DNA from: Bacteroidaceae bacterium HV4-6-C5C
Lineage (GTDB): Bacteria; Bacteroidota; Bacteroidia; Bacteroidales; Bacteroidaceae
DNA length: 34,136 bases
Assembly (NCBI GenBank): GCA_007896885.1
Contig: VOIU01000029.1
Coordinates: forward strand, 1 to 34,136
Reading direction: 5' to 3'
The notes under the pieces are model-generated. The model had not been told where the DNA came from, searched no databases, and saw only the letters and a program-made list of their open reading frames with translations. Position numbers and translations under genes: made by a program. How positions within the stretch are numbered: the stretch's first letter is position 1; each line of letters opens with the position of its first letter. Shown here one piece after another: positions 7,536-15,345 of this stretch.

Positions 7536-8617
7536 TATTCATCCTCCATTTTTGTCCGTAGATGCAGTTTCCTGACAAACTTCATATCGTGAGCAGCCAT
7601 AATCTTCACCAGTTCCGGGAAAGAAGTGCTTGACGGGTTCCAACCTAATAATGTTTTGGCTTTGGTCGGATCACCCAGGAGTTGTTCCACCTCGGAAGGA
7701 CGGAAATATTTCGGATCAATTTCCACGATTGTCTTTCCTGTTGCACAGTCGATACCTTTCTCTTCAACGCCTTCACCTTCCCAACGCAAATTAATTCCGA
7801 CTTCCTTAAATGCCAAAGAAGCAAATTCGCGTACAGTATGCATTTCGCCTGTGGCAATGACAAAGTCTTCCGGTACATCATGTTGCAGAATAAGCCACAT
7901 ACATTCTACATAATCTTTTGCATAACCCCAGTCGCGACGGGCATCAAGATTACCTAAATAAAGTTTGTCCTGAAGTCCTTGAGCAATGCGGGCGGCTGCT
8001 AAAGTTATTTTGCGGGTCACAAATGTCTCACCCCGGCGTTCACTTTCATGATTGAAAAGGATGCCATTGACTGCAAACATTCCGTAACTTTCGCGGTAGT
8101 TTTTGGTAATCCAAAATCCATACTGTTTGGCTACGCCATAGGGACTTCGGGGATAAAACGGAGTGGTTTCTTTTTGTGGTACTTCCTGTACTTTTCCATA
8201 AAGTTCGGAAGTCGACGCCTGATAGATTTTAGTTTTCTTCTCCAATCCAAGAATACGTACGGCTTCGAGCATACGTAACGTACCTACGGCATCGGTTTCG
8301 GCTGTATATTCGGGTACATCAAAAGATACTTTCACATGACTCTGAGCTGCCAGGTTATAAATCTCGTCGGGTTGCACCTGTTGAATAATGCGGATTAGCG
8401 AGCTGCTATCCGTCATATCACCATAATGCAGGTTTACAAGACGGCTTTTTTTCATATCGCGAACCCATTCGTCAAAATATAGATGTTCAATACGTCCGGT
8501 ATTGAATGAAGACGAGCGGCGCAGTATGCCATGAACTTCATATCCTTTTTGCAATAAAAATTCAGCAAGGAATGAACCATCTTGTCCGGTAATTCCTGAA
8601 ATCAGTGCTATCTTCAT
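7535..8617 (-). CDS. gmd: GDP-mannose 4,6-dehydratase
   Basis: The product is a 360-residue extended SDR enzyme that converts GDP-D-mannose to GDP-4-keto-6-deoxy-D-mannose, the first step to GDP-L-fucose. The N-terminal NADP motif GITGQDG is at residues 8-14. The family-diagnostic RRSSSFNTGRIEHLY follows, and the catalytic Tyr160 and Lys164 lie in YGVAK. FNHESERRGETFVTRKI is also a GMD signature. It is first in a two-gene operon with fcl and has its own promoter at 8650-8680. The full length and intact motifs indicate a functional enzyme. Confidence 0.96.
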   Translation of the reverse strand: MKIALISGITGQDGSFLAEFLLQKGYEVHGILRRSSSFNTGRIEHLYFDEWVRDMKKSRLVNLHYGDMTDSSSLIRIIQQVQPDEIYNLAAQSHVKVSFDVPEYTAETDAVGTLRMLEAVRILGLEKKTKIYQASTSELYGKVQEVPQKETTPFYPRSPYGVAKQYGFWITKNYRESYGMFAVNGILFNHESERRGETFVTRKITLAAARIAQGLQDKLYLGNLDARRDWGYAKDYVECMWLILQHDVPEDFVIATGEMHTVREFASLAFKEVGINLRWEGEGVEEKGIDCATGKTIVEIDPKYFRPSEVEQLLGDPTKAKTLLGWNPSSTSFPELVKIMAAHDMKFVRKLHLRTKMEDE

Positions 8618-8649
8618 AGTTTAATATTTATTGTTTGATTTTGTAAGTG

Positions 8650-8680
8650 CAAAGTTTGTATTATTTTGTGAGAAAGCAAA
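8650..8680 (-). promoter_or_regulatory. Promoter of gmd-fcl
   Basis: The reverse strand has TTTG at 8680-8677 (-33) and AAACTTTG at 8657-8650 (-7, one mismatch to TAnnTTTG) with a 19-bp spacer. The start site would be near 8643, leaving a leader of about 25 nt. Confidence 0.55.
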
Positions 8681-8920
8681 ATAAAAGATGAATTCTTTGT
8701 AAGTAAAAGCTTAACACCTTTTGGACAATTACCGGAATATTCCACTATTGCGAATGCTCTGTAAATAAAACCTTAATCTTGATTTTGGAATGAAACTCTA
8801 TAGACAAAGGAGGCAGAGCTATCGCAGACGGGTACTAATTGGATATTACCTCGAACAAATGGCACATGGGGTTTGTTTCATAGCAAATAAATAATAGAAA
8901 GATATAAAATTTAAACAATT
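8681..8920. other. Remainder of the divergent gmd/gnd intergenic gap
   Basis: This AT-rich stretch holds no open frame of note. A 10-bp perfect palindrome, GGAATATTCC, lies at 8734-8743. No clear TAnnTTTG box for gnd could be found, so the gnd promoter is not assigned. The 20 bases before the gnd ATG are A/T-rich, a typical Bacteroides leader without a Shine-Dalgarno sequence. Confidence 0.4.
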
Positions 8921-10399
8921 ATGATAAATCCACAACAAAAATCGGATATTGGTCTGATAGGACTGGCGGTCATGGGTGAGAATTTAGCTCTGAATATGGC
9001 TGGTAAAGGATGGAATGTATCAGTTTATAATAGAACTCTTCCGGGAGTGGAAGAGGGAGTAGTGGAGCGATTTGTAAATGGCAGGGCGAAAAATAAGAGC
9101 ATTACCGGCTTTACTGACATTGCCGCTTTTGTGGAATCAATTCAATTTCCCCGTAAAATCATGATGATGGTACGTGCCGGAAATCCTGTTGATCAATTGA
9201 TGGAGCAGTTATTTCCTTATCTGTCTCCTGGAGATATTTTAATTGACGGAGGAAACTCTAATTACGAGGATACCAACAGACGGGTGGTTTTGGCAGAATC
9301 CAAAGGTTTCCGTTTCGTCGGTGCGGGAGTATCCGGAGGGGAAGAGGGGGCACTGAATGGCGCTTCTATTATGCCCGGAGGATCTGAGTCGGCTTGGGAA
9401 GAAGTAAGACTTGTGCTTCAGAGCATTGCTGCAAAAGCCGAAGATGGGAGCCCTTGTTGTCAATGGGTAGGCCCTGCGGGCTCGGGACACTTTGTCAAGA
9501 TGATACACAACGGCATTGAATATGGTGACATGCAACTGATTTCAGAATCATATTGGGTAATGAAGAAGTTACTGAATTTAAGTAATCAGGAGATGTCGGC
9601 CGTGTTCTCAGAGTGGAATGAGGGAAAGCTTCGAAGCTATTTAATAGAGATTACAGCCCGGATATTACAACATCGGGATAAAGATGGTGGTTATCTGATT
9701 GATAAAATATTGGATACAGCAGGACAGAAAGGTACCGGAAAATGGTCGGTAATTAACGCGATGGAATTGGGAATGCCTTTGGGACTGATTGCCACTGCTG
9801 TTTTTGAAAGAAGTCTTTCTGCTCAGAAAGATTTGCGCGTCGAAGCTTCGGGAACATTTAAAGCTAGACCTTCGGAAGTAGCATATAACCGGCCTGAATT
9901 AGTGAATGATATCTATGCTGCTTTGTATGCATCGAAACTGGTATCTTACGCTCAAGGATTTGCCGTATTGCAACAAGCTTCCGATAATTTCGGATGGAAT
10001 TTGGATTTGGCTTCCATCGCGCGTTTATGGAGAGGTGGATGTATCATTCGCAGTGCTTTTCTGAATGATATTGCTGCTGCTTTTGAAACATCCGAAAAAT
10101 CCGTGCATCTATTGCTTGCTCCTTATTTTAAACAGGAAATTGACCAGTTACTTTCCGGATGGAAACATCTCGTGTCGTATGCCATGAAGAATGAATTGCC
10201 GGTACCGGCTTTTTCTTCGGCGCTGAATTATTTTTATTCCCTTATATCGCCACAGTTGCCGGCTAATATGCTGCAAGCGCAACGGGATTATTTCGGAGCG
10301 CATACTTTTGAAAGAGTGGATCAATCTCGCGGTACATTCTTCCATGAAAACTGGACCGGTCACGGGGGAACAACAAAATCAGGTACATATAATGTATAA
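8921..10399 (+). CDS. gnd: 6-phosphogluconate dehydrogenase, decarboxylating
   Basis: The product is a 492-residue protein of the usual dimeric 6PGDH length. It oxidises and decarboxylates 6-phosphogluconate to ribulose 5-phosphate with NADP. The Rossmann GLAVMGENLALNMA motif is near residues 14-27. GGNSNYEDTNRR, the GVSGGEEGA substrate loop, the HNGIEYGDMQLISE segment with the catalytic Lys and Asn-Gly just before it, and the C-terminal RGTFFHENWTGHGG all match the family. It is the first gene of gnd-zwf-pgl. The order is the reverse of the pathway, with the third enzyme first. Confidence 0.96.
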   Translation: MINPQQKSDIGLIGLAVMGENLALNMAGKGWNVSVYNRTLPGVEEGVVERFVNGRAKNKSITGFTDIAAFVESIQFPRKIMMMVRAGNPVDQLMEQLFPYLSPGDILIDGGNSNYEDTNRRVVLAESKGFRFVGAGVSGGEEGALNGASIMPGGSESAWEEVRLVLQSIAAKAEDGSPCCQWVGPAGSGHFVKMIHNGIEYGDMQLISESYWVMKKLLNLSNQEMSAVFSEWNEGKLRSYLIEITARILQHRDKDGGYLIDKILDTAGQKGTGKWSVINAMELGMPLGLIATAVFERSLSAQKDLRVEASGTFKARPSEVAYNRPELVNDIYAALYASKLVSYAQGFAVLQQASDNFGWNLDLASIARLWRGGCIIRSAFLNDIAAAFETSEKSVHLLLAPYFKQEIDQLLSGWKHLVSYAMKNELPVPAFSSALNYFYSLISPQLPANMLQAQRDYFGAHTFERVDQSRGTFFHENWTGHGGTTKSGTYNV

Positions 10400-10413
10400 T
10401 GTACTGCATGGAG

Positions 10414-10419
10414 AGGAGG
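10414..10419 (+). promoter_or_regulatory. Strong Shine-Dalgarno before zwf
   Basis: AGGAGG, followed by T, lies 4 bp before the zwf ATG. It is a full complement to the 16S anti-SD. Most other genes here have A-rich leaders without such a sequence, as is usual in Bacteroidetes. Confidence 0.7.
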
Positions 10420-10423
10420 TAAT

Positions 10424-11923
10424 ATGGATAAGTTTGTAATGGTAATATTCGGTGCTTCGGGAGATTTGACAAAACGTAAACTTGTGCCGGCACTCTATGA
10501 ACTCTATGCCGAAAATCGTTTGCCGCAGGAGTTCTCTGTGATAGGAATAGGACGTACGGCTTATGATGATGAGGCTTTCCGGAACTATATAAGTAAGCAG
10601 ACGGAGAAATTTATTTCGTCTTCTGATCATGAAAAGACTAATATAGACGGTTTTATCAGTCATTTATATTATTTGGCTATGGATCCCGCTAAAGCAGATG
10701 GTTATTCTTTACTCGATAGTCGTTTGAAAGAATTGGCGGGAGGCGGTCAGTCGGATCACCTTCTTTATTATTTGGCAACACCACCTTCGCTCTATGGTGT
10801 AATTCCGGTTCACTTGAAAGAAGCCGGTTTGAATGGTCCTCATACCCGTATCATTGTGGAGAAACCATTTGGGTATGATTTGGAATCTGCCCGGGCTCTT
10901 AATGCAGTCTATTCATCTGCGTTTGAAGAACGGCAGATCTACCGTATAGATCACTTCTTAGGGAAGGAGACTGCTCAGAACATACTTGCACTTCGCTTTG
11001 CTAATGGTATCTTTGAGCCTCTTTGGAATAGGAATTATATTGATTATGTAGAAGTTACCGCTGTTGAGAATCTGGGAATAGAACAACGGGGTGGCTTTTA
11101 CGATGGAACCGGTGCTTTGCGGGATATGGTGCAGAACCACTTGATTCAGCTTGTGGCACTGACGGCTATGGAGCCCCCTGCGGTGTTTAATGCCGATAGC
11201 TTTCGTAATGAAGTTGTTAAAGTCTACGAGTCGCTTGCCCCACTGACAGAGGAAGATTTGAATGAACACATCGTCCGCGGGCAATATACTGCTGCGGGTA
11301 ATAAGAAGGGTTATCGTGAAGAAAGTAACATTCCCGCAAACTCACGTACTGAGACGTACATTGCGATGAAACTGGGTATTGATAACTGGAGATGGAGTGG
11401 GGTGCCATTCTATATCCGTACCGGTAAACAGATGCCGACCAAGGTTACCGAGATTGTGGTTCACTTCAAGAAAACACCTCATCAGATGTTTCGTGGAAAA
11501 GAAGAAACCCAATACTCTTCGATGAATAAACTTATCCTCCGTCTGCAACCCAACGAAGGCATTGTACTGAAGTTTGGCATGAAAGTACCTGGCCCTGGGT
11601 TTGATGTGAAACAGGTGATGATGGATTTTAGCTATAAAGAATTAGGTGGAGCTCCAGTAGGAGATGCATATGCCCGGTTAATAGAAGATTGTATCCAGGG
11701 GGATCCGACATTATTCACCCGTAGTGATGCCGTAGAAGCTTCGTGGAAGTTCTTCGATCCGATATTACAATATTGGAAGGAACGTGATGATGCTCCTTTA
11801 TACGGTTATCCTGTCGGAACTTGGGGGCCTTTGGAAAGTGAAGCTATGATGAATGAACATGGAGCCGAATGGACAAATCCATGTAAGAATTTGACGAATA
11901 CCGATGAATATTGTGAATTATGA
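10424..11923 (+). CDS. zwf: Glucose-6-phosphate 1-dehydrogenase
   Basis: The product has 499 residues and oxidises glucose 6-phosphate to 6-phosphogluconolactone with NADP(+) or NAD(+). The coenzyme motif GASGDLTKRK is at residues 10-19. The active-site signature RIDHFLGKE, EKPFGYDLESA and the C-terminal domain region with GVPFYIRTGKQM are intact. The ATG follows gnd by 24 bp and is preceded by AGGAGG. The stop overlaps the pgl start (ATGA), so zwf and pgl are translationally coupled. Confidence 0.96.
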   Translation: MDKFVMVIFGASGDLTKRKLVPALYELYAENRLPQEFSVIGIGRTAYDDEAFRNYISKQTEKFISSSDHEKTNIDGFISHLYYLAMDPAKADGYSLLDSRLKELAGGGQSDHLLYYLATPPSLYGVIPVHLKEAGLNGPHTRIIVEKPFGYDLESARALNAVYSSAFEERQIYRIDHFLGKETAQNILALRFANGIFEPLWNRNYIDYVEVTAVENLGIEQRGGFYDGTGALRDMVQNHLIQLVALTAMEPPAVFNADSFRNEVVKVYESLAPLTEEDLNEHIVRGQYTAAGNKKGYREESNIPANSRTETYIAMKLGIDNWRWSGVPFYIRTGKQMPTKVTEIVVHFKKTPHQMFRGKEETQYSSMNKLILRLQPNEGIVLKFGMKVPGPGFDVKQVMMDFSYKELGGAPVGDAYARLIEDCIQGDPTLFTRSDAVEASWKFFDPILQYWKERDDAPLYGYPVGTWGPLESEAMMNEHGAEWTNPCKNLTNTDEYCEL

Positions 11924-12636
11924 AAACATACGTCTATAGTACTGCCATAGAAACTGCACGCGCACTGATCGAACGTCTGCTTCGTCTGATGGACGAAGAC
12001 AGGACTAAAGTGTATTACTTTGCATTTAGTGGGGGCGGGACTCCTTCTTTAATGTTCGATCTCTGGGCTAATGAATATAAGGATATCACACCTTGGGAAC
12101 GAATGCGTGTTTATTGGGTGGATGAGCGTTGCGTGCCCTGCGATGATTCTGAAAGCAATTACGGTACGATGCGACGTTTGTTGCTCGATCAAGTACCTAT
12201 TCATAAAGATTATATCTTTCCGATATACGGTGCAAATCCTCCCGAAGCAGAAGCTAAACGTTATTCGGAGACTGTTTGTGCTACTGTACCTTTGTGGCGT
12301 AACCGTCCTTTCTTTGATGCTGTAATGCTTGGAGCCGGTGATGATGGGCATACTTCTTCTATATTCCCTGGTCAGGAGCATCTGCTTTCGTCTACCGAAC
12401 CGTATGAAGTCAGTCGAAACCCCTATAACGGGCAGCTTCGTATTGCAATGACGGGTAATGTATTGTTCAATGCCAAGAAGTTGATTTTCTTAGTTACCGG
12501 TAAAAGTAAGGTGAATGTAGTCCATGACATTACCGCTTCGGGTGATACCGGACCGGCTGCTTATGTGGCTCACCATGCCTGGAATGTGGAAATCTTTCTG
12601 GATGATTTGGCAGACGGTAGAAAAATACTCCCTTAG
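11920..12636 (+). CDS. pgl: 6-phosphogluconolactonase (DevB/SOL type)
   Basis: The product has 238 residues and belongs to the glucosamine-6-phosphate isomerase/6-phosphogluconolactonase family. It hydrolyses 6-phosphogluconolactone between the zwf and gnd steps. FSGGGTPSLMFD (phosphate-binding loop), VYWVDERCVP and MLGAGDDGHTSSIFPG (catalytic His region) are clear DevB-type marks. The position directly behind zwf, with a 4-bp overlap, supports lactonase over deaminase activity. The stop codon at 12634-12636 lies inside the stem of the transcription terminator. Confidence 0.93.
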   Translation: MKTYVYSTAIETARALIERLLRLMDEDRTKVYYFAFSGGGTPSLMFDLWANEYKDITPWERMRVYWVDERCVPCDDSESNYGTMRRLLLDQVPIHKDYIFPIYGANPPEAEAKRYSETVCATVPLWRNRPFFDAVMLGAGDDGHTSSIFPGQEHLLSSTEPYEVSRNPYNGQLRIAMTGNVLFNAKKLIFLVTGKSKVNVVHDITASGDTGPAAYVAHHAWNVEIFLDDLADGRKILP

Positions 12637-12669
12637 CAGATAAATATGCTAAGGGAATAATTCTTTTTT
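12629..12669 (+). terminator. Terminator of gnd-zwf-pgl, overlapping the pgl stop
   Basis: TCCCTTAGCA (12629-12638) pairs perfectly with TGCTAAGGGA (12647-12656) around an 8-nt loop, and a T-rich run ends at 12669. Read in reverse, the same stem is followed by GTATTTTT, so it may also stop transcription of the convergent ROK gene. Confidence 0.88.
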
Positions 12670-12723
12670 AGGCAGCGATGTGATGAGTACATCATCGGCC
12701 CTTTATCAGATGCTAAGGAAATA

Positions 12724-13932
12724 CTATATGCCTTCAAACATTCTGCTGCGGGCTAGCATACAAGCTCCGATGATTCCAGCCTTATCTTTCAACTTAGAGG
12801 TGCTTACCACCGAATCTTTATTCACCAAGTTAAGTGAATATTTTCTGATTGCTGTTCGGATAGGCTGGGTGATATAATCTCCGGTTAATGACAACGTACC
12901 TCCGATGATGACCAGTTCGGGATTGAATATATTGATCAGTCCTGCAATCTGCTTACCCAGCTTTTGCCCGATCTCTTCCACAATCTCAATGCATAGGACA
13001 TCTTCTTTGTTGACGGCGGCAATAATTTCATCTAGAGTGAGAGGGTTTTCGATGTTAATCCTTCCGGATAAAATAGAATTTTCCCCTTTCTGTATTCGCT
13101 CCAGTAAGATGCGATGAAATGCAGAACCCGAGGCTTCCGTCTCCAGACAGCCTTTTTTCCCGCAATGGCATATTATTTCGTTTTCGAAAGTGCTTACATG
13201 ACCGAATTCACCCGAAAAGCCGGACTTTCCTTTATATATTTTCCCGTCGATAATAATCCCTATACCCAATCCCCAGCTTACATTCACGAATATGATGTCT
13301 TTCTCACCCTTTACACATCCCTGCATATATTCACCGTAGGTCATAGCTCGGGTGTCGTTGTCAATAGTGACGGGATAACCAATCTTCTCGGTCAGTACAT
13401 CCGCCAAGGGTCGCTCTTCAAAATTGAATTGACTGAAGCTGAATCCCGATTCCGGATTTACACGACCCGAAACATTCACATTGATATTGAGTATTTTCTC
13501 GACATCCACTTCGGAACTTTTAATGAAGTTCTGGATAAGTAGACACAGCCTTTCCATGCCTTCCTTGCTGTTTTCAAACTGATAGGGGATATCCATTTTG
13601 AGTTCCACCATCTCTCCTTTAAAATTAATCAGTCCTATATTAATTGAGAAATGCTTGATATCTACTCCAATGAAATAACCCGATTCGGGGTTTAATCCGT
13701 ACAGACTGGGGTGGCGTCCACCACTTGTTTCCAGTTTGCCATAATCATTGATATATCCATCATCACACATTTCGCTGATTAGCTTTGTTATGGTAGGTAC
13801 ACTCAAATCCATTTCTTTGGATAGGTCTGTGAGGGTGGAACTACCATTATATATATAATGAGTAATAATCTTCTTTTTTAATAAAGCGTTCTTGCTTCCT
13901 TTCTCTATCTCTTTTAATAATTGTTGGTTCAT
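12724..13932 (-). CDS. ROK-family transcriptional regulator (NagC/XylR type)
   Basis: The product is 402 residues. A winged helix-turn-helix occupies about residues 18-75 (LTDLSKEMDLSVPTITKLISEM is the HTH core). A ROK sugar-binding domain follows, with GVDIKHFSINIG, DNDTRA at 191-196 and the ROK zinc site His245 plus Cys255, Cys257 and Cys262 in CHCGKKGC. Family members are mostly repressors released by a sugar or sugar phosphate; NagC answers to GlcNAc-6-P. The gene is divergent from a PUL whose epimerase acts on N-acetylhexosamines, so I infer that it represses that operon and senses an amino sugar derivative. Palindromic and direct repeats lie in the shared intergenic region. PULs are more often controlled by hybrid two-component, SusR-like or ECF/anti-sigma regulators. 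Confidence 0.9.
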   Translation of the reverse strand: MNQQLLKEIEKGSKNALLKKKIITHYIYNGSSTLTDLSKEMDLSVPTITKLISEMCDDGYINDYGKLETSGGRHPSLYGLNPESGYFIGVDIKHFSINIGLINFKGEMVELKMDIPYQFENSKEGMERLCLLIQNFIKSSEVDVEKILNINVNVSGRVNPESGFSFSQFNFEERPLADVLTEKIGYPVTIDNDTRAMTYGEYMQGCVKGEKDIIFVNVSWGLGIGIIIDGKIYKGKSGFSGEFGHVSTFENEIICHCGKKGCLETEASGSAFHRILLERIQKGENSILSGRINIENPLTLDEIIAAVNKEDVLCIEIVEEIGQKLGKQIAGLINIFNPELVIIGGTLSLTGDYITQPIRTAIRKYSLNLVNKDSVVSTSKLKDKAGIIGACMLARSRMFEGI

Positions 13933-13957
13933 ATTGGATCTATTTTACTTGTAGATA

Positions 13958-13965
13958 CAAATTTA
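13958..13965 (-). promoter_or_regulatory. -7 box of the ROK regulator gene
   Basis: The reverse strand reads TAAATTTG (perfect TAnnTTTG), about 26 bp upstream of the ATG. No good -33 TTG is present at 19-bp spacing. Confidence 0.45.
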
Positions 13966-13984
13966 ATAAAATAATTTATTAAAT
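13961..13984. promoter_or_regulatory. AT-rich palindrome, candidate ROK operator
   Basis: ATTTAATAAA (13961-13970) and TTTATTAAAT (13975-13984) are perfect inverted arms with a 4-bp centre. The site overlaps the -7 box of the ROK gene by five bases, which suits autoregulation. Known ROK operators such as those of NagC are also AT-rich palindromes with TTATTT/AAATAA-like arms. The high AT content of the region raises the chance of a random palindrome. Confidence 0.4.
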
Positions 13985-14097
13985 AGGGGTATATTTCTGT
14001 TTTTCTATATTTCTACCCTTGTAGTTTCTTATTTCTTTATTTTCCTTTTTTAATATTATTCCTTTATTTCTTTAAATTCATCTATTAGCAATACTAA

Positions 14098-14143
14098 TAT
14101 ATAAGGTATTTAGTTTAAATGTTAAATATATATGCCTTATATA
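14098..14143. repeat. Inverted repeat TATATAAGG ... CCTTATATA
   Basis: Nine-base arms at 14098-14106 and 14135-14143 are perfect inverted copies separated by 28 bp, in the gap between the ROK gene and the PUL. They could form part of the regulator-binding region. The right arm overlaps the first TTATATAATAAA direct repeat. Confidence 0.4.
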
Positions 14144-14179
14144 ATAAAATATTTCATTATATATTGTTTATATAATAAA
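14137..14179 (+). repeat. Direct repeats TTATATAATAAA, 31 bp apart
   Basis: Identical 12-mers occur at 14137-14148 and 14168-14179. The offset of 31 bp is about three helical turns, so both copies would face the same side of the DNA. The second lies inside the spacer of the PUL promoter, which suits a repressor or activator site. Confidence 0.45.
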
Positions 14180-14193
14180 TATATGTATTTTTG
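14164..14193 (+). promoter_or_regulatory. Promoter of the amino-sugar PUL operon
   Basis: TTG at 14164-14166 (-33) and TATTTTTG at 14186-14193 (-7, perfect TAnnTTTG) have a 19-bp spacer. Transcription would begin near 14200, some 40 nt before the ATG at 14241. It would exclude an upstream in-frame GTG at 14193 as the start codon. Confidence 0.6.
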
Positions 14194-14240
14194 TGCAATA
14201 CCTAATACTCCAATATACGTTAAATCAAATCGAAAACTAT

Positions 14241-15338
14241 ATGAAAATGAATAACCGAAGAGATTTTCTGAAGAAAACGGCATTAGCGGGTGCCTCACTC
14301 TTGGCTGCTCCATCTTTATTCGGAAAGACACTGACCGATGAAGGGATTTATGAAGCTACTATTGAAAATCAAATTGAAAGTAAACTTATCGTTCCGAAGA
14401 ATAACGGTTTAAAAATCACAGGCACATTTTTAGATGAGATTTCCCACGATATCCCTCATCAAAATTGGGGGGAAAAAGAGTGGGATATCGATTTCAGACA
14501 CATGAAGAACATTGGTATAGATACCGTCATCTTAATTAGATCAGGTTACCGGAAGTTCATCACTTATCCCTCAAGATACTTATTGAATAAAGGATGCTAT
14601 ATGCCTTCGGTTGATTTGGTGGATATGTTTCTCCGCTTGGCCGAGAAGTACGGTATGAAGTTTTACTTCGGTTTGTATGACACCGGACATTATTGGGATA
14701 CACGGGATATGTCGTGGGAAGTAGAATACAATAAATATGTCATCGATGAAGTGTGGAAAATGTATGGAGAAAAGTACAAAAGTTTCGGAGGATGGTATAT
14801 TAGCACGGAAATTAGCCGTAGTACAAAGGGGGCTATTGATTCTTTCCACACCATGGGAAAGCAGTGCAAAGATGTTTCCGGTGGATTGCCTACTTTTATC
14901 TCTCCATGGATTGACGGGAAGAAAGCGATTATGGGCACGGGAAAGCTAACCCGAGAAGACGCCGTTTCACTGGAGCAACATGAGAAGGAGTGGAATGAGA
15001 TTTTTGATGGTATTCATGATGTAGTAAACGCCTGTGCGTTTCAAGATGGACATATTGATTATGATGAGCTGGATGCTTTCTTTGCTGTAAACAAAAAGTT
15101 GGCCGACAGATATGGTATGCAATGCTGGACAAATGCAGAGAGTTTTGATCGGGATATGCCAATAAACTTTCTACCTATAAAATTCGATAAACTACGCATG
15201 AAACTTGAAGCAGCCAAGCGTGCCGGATACGACAAAGCCATAACGTTTGAGTTTTCCCATTTTATGAGTCCTCAGTCGGCATACTTACAGGCTGGACACT
15301 TATACGACAGATATAAAGAGTATTTCAATATAAAATAG
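14241..15338 (+). CDS. DUF4434 TIM-barrel protein with Tat-like signal
   Basis: The product is 365 residues. The N-terminus MKMNNRRDFLKK followed by a hydrophobic Ala/Leu stretch to about residue 28 looks like a twin-arginine-type signal; an ordinary Sec signal is possible. The rest resembles DUF4434 (PF14488), a predicted glycosidase-like TIM barrel: ITGTFLDEISHDIPHQNW, then WDIDFRHMKNIGIDTVILIR (barrel strand), then FYFGLYDTG and GGWYISTEIS. Glu190 (STE), Glu300 (NAES) and Glu337 (FEFSH) are at strand ends and are the best acid candidates for catalysis. No member with a proven activity is known to me. The ATG at 14241 is preferred to an in-frame GTG at 14193 that overlaps the promoter. It is the first gene of the PUL, 7 bp before the transporter gene. 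Confidence 0.78.
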   Translation: MKMNNRRDFLKKTALAGASLLAAPSLFGKTLTDEGIYEATIENQIESKLIVPKNNGLKITGTFLDEISHDIPHQNWGEKEWDIDFRHMKNIGIDTVILIRSGYRKFITYPSRYLLNKGCYMPSVDLVDMFLRLAEKYGMKFYFGLYDTGHYWDTRDMSWEVEYNKYVIDEVWKMYGEKYKSFGGWYISTEISRSTKGAIDSFHTMGKQCKDVSGGLPTFISPWIDGKKAIMGTGKLTREDAVSLEQHEKEWNEIFDGIHDVVNACAFQDGHIDYDELDAFFAVNKKLADRYGMQCWTNAESFDRDMPINFLPIKFDKLRMKLEAAKRAGYDKAITFEFSHFMSPQSAYLQAGHLYDRYKEYFNIK

Positions 15339-15345
15339 TAAAACA

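Noticed and set aside
14193..14240. GTG start for the DUF4434 protein
   Set aside because: The GTG overlaps the last base of the -7 box, so it would lie upstream of the transcript start. The ATG at 14241 gives a good signal peptide.
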